Shown: positions 54,956-64,000 of the stretch, piece by piece
Numbering within the stretch: the stretch's first letter is position 1
How the letters are laid out: the number at the start of each line of letters is the position of its first letter
Assembly (NCBI GenBank): GCA_030015575.1
Contig: CM057342.1
Span: 614,945,348 to 615,009,347 of the forward strand
Direction of reading: 5' to 3'
Origin: Agapanthus africanus
Lineage: Eukaryota > Streptophyta > Magnoliopsida > Asparagales > Amaryllidaceae
DNA: 64,000 nt
Position numbers and translations under genes: made by a program
The notes under the pieces: model-generated
What the model was told of the DNA's origin: nothing
The model's input: only the letters and a program-made list of their open reading frames with translations
Databases searched by the model: none

Positions 54956-57886
54956 TCACATGAGGGGGTCAAGAATCATTGGTCGATGCCAAGCTTTGCA
55001 AAGACCAAATGTCAACACCAACCATTCGAAAAAAAATTCAATGCAGTGCTCTGGTTGGTGGAAGAAGAAGTGGGGAAAGGTTAAGTGGTGGAACAGAATG
55101 TGTGTGCGTCTCATTTTGGAGAGACGATGCAGTGAATGTGATGGATTACTCTCACTCTCTTTACAATTCAGAAGAAAGGGTGGAGGTTCAATTTCAATGA
55201 TTGGGACATGATTCATCTCAACACCCGTGTTATTCAGAAATACGAGTTCATCAGCGAAGATCTCCTCAAAAGTTTCATCAATACCCCGAAGAATAATGTC
55301 ATCACAAAGTGCGGGGTGATCTTCAGACTCTAAAAGCAGTTCATAATCAGTGTTAGTTGTTGACCCGGATATCTCGGTGGAAGAGTCCGTATGTGTATGA
55401 TACATAGTTGGATCAAACAATAACGTATGAAAAGAGTAAAGATCAGTATCAGGAGGATCATCAAATTCGCTGCTGTCGACATCCATTAAGTCGAGAACAG
55501 ACTTGAGTAGTAGGTTCGGAGGGTACACTTCCAACTTGTAAATGTTCAGCTCAATTGTCCTCTTCCCAAAGGATAAGGTCATAGAACCATTATGACAGTT
55601 GATGATAGCGTTGGAAGTGGCCAAAAAGGGGCGACCTAAAATCACCGAAATTTGATTCCGTGGGTTCGCTACAGGCTGTGTATCAATTACAATAAAGTCC
55701 ACAGGGAATATAAATTCCCTGATTTTTATTAACACATCCTCCAGTTCACCCCTAAGTTTGGTGATTGATCGGTCAGCCATCTGGAGAGTGCAAGAAGATG
55801 GTTTCAACTCACCGATTCCTAACTGCTCATAGACTGAGAAAGGAAGCAGGTTAACACTTGCCCCAAGGTCTAGTAGAGCACGGTTGATGTGTTTCTCCCC
55901 AATAAAGATGGAAATAGTAGGATAGCCTGGATCCTTACGTTTCCTCGGTAATTGCTGGGGGAAAGCCGTGTCTACAGTCTTTGCTATGAATATCTTCTTG
56001 GGCATTTGTTTCTTCCTCTTCTTAGTACACAAGTCTTTAAGAACTTTCGCATATGCTGGGACTTGTTGGATAGCATCAAAAAGAGGGATGTTGATGTTAA
56101 CTTGTTTAAACATTTCAGTGATCTTCTCCATTTGTGGACTCGGTGTGTTTCCCCTTAACCGATTTGGGTAAGGAGCTTGGGCAATAAGATCAGGGTCCAA
56201 CACTGGAGAAGATCGTGTGGGTGGAAACGATCTAAGAATATGAGTGGGGATCGTTTTCGGAGGACTAGAAGAGCTGGGCTGAGGTGGCGAGCCTTGAGGA
56301 AAACGAAGAATAGGCTCGCTAGAAGGTGGTGGGATAGAAGAACTGGGGTCAGAATTAGAAGAAGAAGTGGAAGGAAAGGTCTCAGCCGGGGTATCATCGA
56401 TAGATTTTTCAGTGTCATCAATCTATTCCCCAACATGATTATCAAGCACTCTCCCAGATCTCAACATGGTGATTGCATTCACATGATGTGAATAACCAGG
56501 ATTGGGTAAAGGTTGAGCTGGGAGTTTCCCTTTTTCTCTCGTACTCATTTCAGCCTTAAGTCGTGCAATTTCAGCTTCCATCGTTCTGATACTCTCAGCT
56601 TGGGACGCTGAGTTTTTCTTTATCTCACCGACAGAAGACCTAACCTCAGCTGATACTTCCATGAAATTTGACAGGAGTGATTTCATGGTTTGAGCGAATT
56701 GAGAGAATTTGTCAGAACAGGTCGACTGCATAGGATTAGACGGTGCAGGAGGGTTGACCTGGTTTTGGAAATTTTGTGACTGGTAGGGGTGCTGGGTGAG
56801 TTGAAGGGGTTGCTGTTGTGGAGGAAGGACCCTTTGGAATTGATTCGGTTTTGGAACTGTGTTTTGGGATTGGTTCCAGGCAAAATTCGGGTGATTCCTC
56901 CAACCCTGATTGTATGTGGAAGAAAAAGGGTCGTTTCTAGGTCTTTGAAATGCGGCATTGATATGCTCGAGACCTTGAAACTTAGAGTTTAATGGACATT
57001 CTTCCGTTAAGTGAGACGGATCAGAACAGCACCCAAAAACAGTTTTGGGAAGCGACATTGGGTTTAGGGAGGCTGCTAAGAATTTGTGTTCCATAGCTTC
57101 GAGCTTCTTTTGCATTGCTGCTATCTCAGCTCGAACACCTATGGAAACGTCTATTTGGTGTACGCCACCCCTACTCGATGGCTGGGTTCCAGTCTCCCAC
57201 TGTAAGGACTTTTCAGCGGACTCTTCTAAAAACTTCCATACTTCCCCATCATCCTTGGTCATAAAGGTGCCTTGACACATGTTTTCAAGGTTTTGTTTAG
57301 TGGTAGGGTTAATGCCCTCATATATGATTCGGCAAAGGTCCCATCTCGGGATGCCGTGATGTGGGCATTGAACCAAAAGATTCTTGAATCTTTCAAAGCA
57401 TTTTGAAAATGGTTCAGCGGGAAGCTAGGAGAATTGATATAGTTCGCTACGGATTCGAGCTGTCTTTTGCATAGGGTAGAATTTCTTAAGGAATGCCGCA
57501 ACGAATTCTTCCCAATTCGTGATGGAATGTGCGGTGGTGTTATACAGCCACTTCTCGGCTATATCGCACAAGGTAAATGGAAGAAGTCGTAGACGCATGG
57601 CATCCACAGAAAGTTGTGATGTACCCATCATTGCACATACGTTTTCAAATTTGGTGATAAAAACGTACGCGTCTTCAGTCTCGAGACCGTGGAATTTGGG
57701 TAGGAGGTTGATGTACTGGGGCTTAATCTCAAAGTTATCCCCGTTGGCTGGTGGAATGGATAAGCAGGTCGAGAGAGGACCTCGCAAAGGGTAGCACCTC
57801 TCTTGGAGAGAGATGCGGGGAGGATTCTGCGCACCAACGGATGGCGGCAGAGCAGCGGTAAAGAGGTTCGATGGAGATGGATCCAT
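54956..57886 (-). pseudogene. Athila-like gag-protease, copy 1, two amber stops
   Basis: One minus-strand frame from 57886 to 54956 (about 976 codons), broken only by TAG at 57425-57427 and TAG at 56423-56425. Gag domain (FEIKPQYINLLPKFHGLE, RLRLLPFTLCDIAEKWLYN, EEFVAAFLKKFYP), a coiled stretch near 56590-56650, a Pro/Ser-rich linker, and retropepsin with ALLDLGASVNLLP (DLG in place of DTG, usual for this gypsy group) and VILGRPFLAT. An acidic tail of about 190 residues follows, and the frame ends without RT. At the second stop copy 2 has CAG. Confidence 0.9.
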
Positions 57887-58997
57887 CGGTGTGGGTGTGG
57901 TGGTGGGTAAAAGAAAGGTAAATGGAGAAATACCGACTTCGGAGTCGATCGAGGGGACGCGGACAAGTCGGGCACTAGAATCCCGTGTCCAGCCTATCTT
58001 GCACTAAAAGGGGTTAGTACAAGTGGCAGCGTGAATTATAATTAGGGGAATGAATGAATGAATGCGGTGTTTGTTTTGAAAAATGATACGGATTTTGAAA
58101 ATATGATGCGATCACAACAAATGCAACAAGCAACCCTAAAATCTATTGGTCACCTAGGTCCGGCTTTAGACAGCTCCTAACTGCCAAAAGACAAGTCGCA
58201 GGATAAAATCCTCCACTGCCTCTTTGTCCCCTTGTGGCCAGGTAAGTGCCAGGTAAGTGGGAAGGTACTCCACTACGTAAGTAGTGGGCCTAATTAATAA
58301 CCACTAGCCTTCGACACACTTGCCTTAGACACCACAAGAAAATGCGGATAAGCAATGAATTACCCACAGCTTTCTTCTGTCCTAAGTGAGCGCGACGGTC
58401 CTTAGAGTCATCTCTAGATTTTTTTAGTTAATGTGGGTCAATGCGGATACAAGTTTTGTGATTTTTGGGGCCTAGGAAGGGAAATGAACTCCCCACCTAA
58501 TCTGGATTTGGCCGTGCCCCTTAATGTCCGTATTAATTATGCAAACAACCACAAAATCAAAAACAAGCATAATTTATTTTGCTTTTTGCGGCGCTGTGAT
58601 TTTTGCAAAGAAGCCTGCAACAAATTGTTAATTGGAGCAGATTTTAGGAAGGAGATAAGAAAGATAGAGGTTACCTGCCAAAATTTTTACAGAGAAGCCT
58701 TTGAACCGCCGCGATTCCGCCGTGATAGTCGCCTTATGCCGCGGTTCCACCGCGCCTCAAGCTCCTCTCTGCACAAAATTTACCAGAGCACTCCTGAACA
58801 CTTCCTTAGCTCTCTGGAATTCTCCAAATATTTTTCTAATTGCACAGCAAGCTCCAGATTTCCTTGCAATTAACCACAACAACTCATTTAAAGTTTTCCG
58901 CGAGTTTTGATCTTAAAAATTTTAGATGGAATAAACTTTTCAACTCAAATTTCAAAAAATGAACAAATAGTACAAGATCCCCGGCAACGGCGCCATT
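57887..58997 (-). mobile_element. Athila-like leader and PBS, copy 1
   Basis: On the minus strand the PBS TGGCGCCGTTGCCGGGGA (58978-58995) follows the LTR after two A residues, the PBS type usual for Athila/Tat elements. About 1.1 kb leader to gag, no coding frame recognised. GC-rich hairpin at 58690-58771. Confidence 0.85.
58690..58771 (-). other. GC-rich hairpin in gypsy leader, ~230-300 nt after PBS
   Basis: Ends CAGAGA/TCTCTG, with inner GCGATTCCGC and GCGGTTCCACCGC segments that pair imperfectly. Position after the PBS and GC content match the copia leader hairpins. Confidence 0.55.
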
Positions 58998-60730
58998 TGA
59001 TTGAATATACGATTTCCGATTGTGTAGTTGGTTTTTAGAAAATAGAATTTAGAAATCACAATCAAAAATATTTGACCGCAATCAATAACGGTGTCGGATG
59101 TAGCACGTTAGTAAGTGCGGATCGTCCACAGGGAAAGTGAGACCCGTTCAATTTTCGAATTAGATGAGTTGAAAATTTAAGGCAAAGAAAAGAAAACAAT
59201 TCATGATTTGTAATTGAAGATCAAGAATAAGAAAAATCTAGATCTGAAAGAAACATTAAAAACAAGAATTGAGATGTGTGATAATTTCCAACCAACAATC
59301 AAGATTAGAAGTATGGCTCGTAGGAGTAGATCGGATCTATAAATGTGATGAGATCTAATGATTACTTATTCTTATCCATTAACGAATTGATACTAGATCG
59401 ATACAAATTCATCGAGGTTTAAGGATCTTGCGAGGAAATTAGGGATTCCGCAACTAATCCTTTGTCCTTTCGATGGATCGCATTCAAATTCTAGCTTCTA
59501 GTTAATCAAATGGTCAATAGTTGTTCCCTAGTTTCAAGTGAACACGATCAACAAAGCATCATCTCGAAACTGGGTCATTAATCATTTGATTCACTAGAAT
59601 TTCCAAACATTATAGGATTTAAGAATTGTAAAAGTGTATAAATCATCATCATCTAAAGATCGTCACAACTCCTACACGAGCGGAGATTACTCAAACATCA
59701 TGATCACAAACACAATCACAAATTGAGATCTAATCATTATGCTTGAATTAAAAGATAAGCAAGAATATAGAAAATTCACCTTTATTTATCGACAAATTTC
59801 GTTACAACTTTCTTGAATTTACAAAAGGTAGGAACTGGATCGTTGATTTCGGCTTCGCTCGGTTCCTTGAGTCACGGATCGGCGTGGATCTCTTGCTCCG
59901 TTGAAATCCGGCATTGCTTCTAAAGGTTGAAGGCTTTCTTGCTTGAATTGCTCTCGGGATCTTGATCTTGAGGTTGAATTGGAATTGGGGTTAGGATTTG
60001 AGGCACAAGTTGTGTCACTCAACTTGTGGTAGGAAGAAAATGGTGATTCTTCAACTACCTTCATCCTAGATCTAGGCTCTCTTTTATAGACCTCAAAAAT
60101 TCTAGATCTAGGATTGAAATTTGAATTTTCCCTCCAAAAGTTTGTTAAGAGAGCCTTCTAGAAATAGTTTGTTAAGCCGAGCCTTCTAGATGTGCCATGT
60201 GGAGCTTCTGGGGTCTTCTGGAAGCTTTGGCCGTTAGAGGAGAGCACGTGGCAAAATCTGAAGCAGTGATCACCTCATCAAGCCGCGGATCAGCGGCGCC
60301 AAGGGGGTTTGGACCGTGGATCCGCGGTCCTTTAGTGGCCTTAGGGCTTGAGATTTCTTCTGTGGACTTGGATTGACATATGAGCCTTGTTTTGATCATT
60401 TGAATTTTGTTTGGCATTCTGTATTGCTACCAAATCTTTAGCCTTTGAGTTGGCGTATCTTTTATCATATCTTTTCCCAATTTTTAGGCTTTTGCTTCTG
60501 GAATTTCCTGCATTAGACCCCAGACAAGAGTTGCGCAATACAAGGGTGATGCGATGCCATGAAACACAGTTAATTTCCCTTAAAGTGCCGGTTTAAAAGT
60601 CTAACACATGCAATCTGGTATTTCAGAGATGATTTGGTAATATGTGCAATTATGAATACCGAACACTTCTATATGAGTTCAAATGATAGGGAAATTACCG
60701 TGTTAAAAATGCAGTATTTTCGACTGATCA
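58998..60730 (-). mobile_element. Athila-like LTR shared between two internal regions
   Basis: Minus strand, TGATCAGTCG at 60730 to TTCAATCA at 58998, 1733 bp. Preceded by the same polypurine tract (60731-60745) and followed by the PBS, so it acts as 3' LTR for copy 2 and 5' LTR for copy 1. Confidence 0.9.
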
Positions 60731-62309
60731 AATTCCCCCAAACTTATTTTCGATCGTCTCGATCGAACTGTTTTATTAAAAAGAGAAGGAGAAAATAAAG
60801 AAAGAGAAAAGCACACTTTCGTAGGCAACACGATTGCACTGAGCATGTGCAACAAGCCTTTAAACCTCTAGGTGTTCCTAGTAGGAGGAGTGTTGTCTCC
60901 TGAGGGTTTTCAGCGGATTGCACCCACAAAATCCAATAATAAAAGAAAGATCATGAATATTAAATTTAAAGAAAAGAATTGTAAAAGAAAAGCCTTGAAA
61001 ATTAGGGTTTCCAACTAAGCTAGATTTTCGGTTATCATGAGCCCTATCTTAATGGTCATGAAAAGATGTCAGAAATCACGTCCTCCCTCAATAAAACATC
61101 ATCTTATTCTTCATTCCTATCTTTCTTCCAAACATCGATCATATCATCCTGCGTGTGTGTAAAGGGCATCCCTACACCCGGAGAATTCAATTCAAGTTAT
61201 CATACTCTTGTCCATCAGTCTCAGTACTTTTTAATTAATGAATATTTAGACGAATTTTCTCACACACTTTCATGCGACCGTTAATACTTCTTGAGGTACT
61301 AACCGACCGATTACTCATGTGCTTGCTTATTTGGTGTATTTTTCTCGTCTTGCACCACCTCAGGCATAGCAGTGACTCTCAGACCAGTTGGCCTTAGGGC
61401 ACTAGGTGAAAAGGCACCCTTGCTATAAATTTTTTATTGCCCTTAGTGATAACAAAACCAGTGTCCATTTTTCTCACCACTTTATTATTTTTTATTCATT
61501 TCTTTTATTTTATTTCCTTCATACTTTTGGCTTTAAGACAAGAGCATTTCAAGGTATCCTCTACTATCCCGGGCTTCAAGACGTGTGTAAGTGCGAATAG
61601 CAGGGTATCAACGTTCAAAATGTTTGGCTTTCCAGAATAGAAACTATTTTTCAGACTTATTTTATCCTCAGATTAGTGACTTTATTTATCTTACTAACCC
61701 TTGGGACAACGGCTCATAACTACTTATTACTAGTTCGTATAAGAAAACTTCTAATTTTCTTGGTTTTCTTAAATTTTTCTAATCTCATGGATGTAATTGT
61801 TCACTATCTAATCTTTTATTATCATAAATATTAAATATTTTTATATTTTGAAAAAAATTTAAATTTTTATATTTTGAAGATTTTTGAATTTTTATGGATT
61901 TTTAAATTTTTTTTAATAAATTTTTATAGGTTTTGAAAAATTATTTACAAAAATGATGAGCCAAAAATTTGTACACAAAATTTTTATGGGTTTTGAAATT
62001 TTTTATATTTTTATGGTTTTTAAAGAAATGTTTTGTGCTTATGCAAATGATATGCACATGATGGAAAACTAAGCACAAACCTCCCCCAAACTTATTTTCA
62101 ACAGTATCCTCACTGTTGCCTTCAGCTAAATCTCGGAAAAACCTGTAAGCTCAGGAGGAAATTTATTAATGGGGGCAAAATATATAAGTGAAGAACCTCC
62201 CCCAAATTTATTTTTGGCTCAAAATTTTGTAAAAATTTTCATTCCAAGAGCCAGAAAAAAAAATGCCCCCCCCCCCAAATTTGAGTTGTGCAATGTTAAG
62301 ATTTGAAAA
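60731..62309 (-). mobile_element. Athila-like internal 3' noncoding region, copy 2
   Basis: Collinear with 53376-54955 (period about 7355). AT-rich tract near 61800-62000; C-run at 62267-62276 next to the end of the gag-protease tail. No enzyme domain. Confidence 0.75.
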
Positions 62310-64000
62310 TCACATGAGAGGGTCAAGAATCATTAGTCGATGCCAAGCTTTGCAAAGACCGAATGTCAACACCAACCATTCGAAAATTTTATCAATGCAG
62401 TGCTCTGGTTGGTGGAAGAAGAAGTGGGGAAAGGTTAAGTGGTGGAACAGAATGTGTGTGCGTCTCATTTTGGAGAGACGATGCAGTGAATATGATGGAT
62501 TACTTGCATTCTTTTTACAATTCAGAAGAAGGGGTGGAGGTTCAATTTCAATGATTGGGGCATGATTCATCTCAACACCCATGTTATTCAGAAATGCGAG
62601 TTCATCAGCGAAGATCTCCTCAAAAGTTTCATCAATTCCCCGAAGAATAATGTCATCACAAAGTGCGGGGTGATCTTCACACTCTAAAAGCAGTTCATAA
62701 TCGGTGTTAGTTGTTGACCCGGACATCTCGGTGGAAGAGTCCGTATGTGTATGATACATAGTTGGGTCAAACAATAACGTATGAAAAGATTCAAGATCAG
62801 TATCAGGAGGATCATCAAATTCGCTACTGTCGACATCCATTGAGTCGACAGAACAGACCTGAGCAGTAGGTTCGGAGGGTACACTTCCCAACTTGTAAAT
62901 GTTCAGCTCAATTGTCCTCTTCCCGAAGCATAGGGTCATAGAACCATTACGACAGTTGATGATAGCGTTGGAAGTGGCCAAAAGGGGCGACCTAAAATCA
63001 CCGGAATTTGATTCCGTGGGTTCGCTACAGACTGTGTATCAATTACAATAAAGTCCACTGGGAATATAAATTCCCCGATTTTTATTAACACATCCTCCAG
63101 TGCACTCCTAGGTTTGGTGATTGATCGGTCAGCCATCTGGAGAGTGTAAGAAGATGGTTTCAACTCACCGATCCCTAACTGCTCATAGACTGAGAAAGGA
63201 AGCAGGTTAACACTTGCCCCAAGGTCTAGTAGAGCACGGTTGATGTGTTTCTCCCCGATAGAAATGAAAATAGTAGGATAGCTAGGATCCTTACGTTTCC
63301 TCGGTAATTGTTGGGGGAAAGCCGTGTCTACAGTCTTTGCTATGAATATCTTCTTGGGCATTTGTTTCTTCCTCTTCCTAGTGCACAAGTCTTTAAGAAC
63401 TTTCTCATATACTGGGACTTGTTGAATAGCATCTAGAAGAGAGATGTTGATGTTAACATGTTTAAACATTTCAATGACCTTCTCCATTTGTGGACTCAGA
63501 GTGTTTCCCCTTAACCGATTTGGGTAAGGAGCTTGAGCAATAAGATCAGGATCCAACACTGGAGAAGATCGTGTGGGTGGAAACAATCTAAGAATAGGAG
63601 TGGGGATCGTTTTCGGTAGACTAGAAGAGCTGGGCTGAGGTGGCGAGCCTTGAGGGAAACGAAGAATAGGCTCGCTAGAAGGTGGTGGGATAGAAGAACT
63701 CGGTCAGAATTAGAAGAAGAAGTGGAAGGAAAGGTCTCAGCCGGGGTATCATCGATAGATTTTTCAGTGTCATCAATCTGTTCCCCAACATGATTGTCAA
63801 GCACTCTCCCAGATCTCAACGTGGTGATTGCATTCATATGATGTGAATAGCCAGGATTGGGTAAAGGTTGAGCAGGGAGTTTCCCTTTTTCTCTCGCACT
63901 CATTTCAGCCTTAAGTCGTGCAATTTCAGCTTCCATCGTTCTGATACTCTCAGCTTGGGACGCTGAGTTTTTCTTTATCTCACCGATAGAAGACCTAACC
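62310..64000 (-). pseudogene. Athila-like gag-protease, copy 2, runs off right edge
   Basis: Minus-strand frames 63511-63936 (gag C-terminal coiled part, then shifted), 62936-63586 (linker and retropepsin, ALLDLGASVNLLP) and 62310-62981 (acidic tail). Two 1-nt losses, near 63704 and 62983, break it relative to copy 1. Gag N-terminus lies beyond 64000. Confidence 0.88.

Overview
The window is repeat-packed plant (angiosperm) nuclear DNA. Evidence: several Ty1/copia LTR retrotransposons with long (1.9-2.3 kb) LTRs and a primer-binding site (PBS) of the initiator tRNA-Met type (TGGTATCAGAGC), an Athila-like Ty3/gypsy element, AT-rich spacers, and one broken fragment of a plant receptor kinase (LRK10L/PR5K-like). 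I see no intact host gene, no tRNA or rRNA gene and no CRISPR array. The species cannot be named from the sequence.

Layout. 1-3243: 5' LTR and start of leader of a minus-strand copia element (G) running off the left edge. 3244-~7250: very old plus-strand copia gag-pol relic and its 3' LTR. ~7700-8352: kinase pseudogene (minus). 8691-9230: palindromic tandem repeats. 9519-12912: two direct copies of a ~1.1 kb segment. 12913-51617: a nest of copia elements. Element A (LTR 12913-14973, leader, gag-protease 27643-28872) carries inside its leader a complete element B (15329-25700, 5-bp target duplication GTCTG). A's gag-protease is fused at 28869 to the integrase-RT-RNase H half of another subfamily, X. 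X continues as LTR X1 - leader - gag-protease (split by solo LTR Y, target duplication GATAT) - pol - LTR X2, ending at 43479. The integrase-RT-RNase H half of a third pol (E, perhaps the other half of A) follows and is cut by element F (46088 onward, B family). 51618-64000: an Athila-like element in minus orientation, arranged LTR-internal-LTR-internal, whose internal region holds gag and protease but no RT or integrase; it sits inside F.

Most coding regions are broken by stops and frameshifts; the E RT-RNase H frame (44384-46093) is the longest open one. The most unusual signal is not coding. The 2-3 kb copia leaders between PBS and gag carry RNA-like helices at matching positions in four subfamilies (A, B, X, F) that differ in sequence but keep pairing. 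They include an array of three hairpins, a long-range helix, a GAAA-tetraloop hairpin, an 80-nt hairpin, and a pyrimidine tract plus CAG just before gag. A GC-rich hairpin about 200 nt after the PBS recurs in every copia leader and also in the gypsy leader. Covariation was read by eye and not computed.
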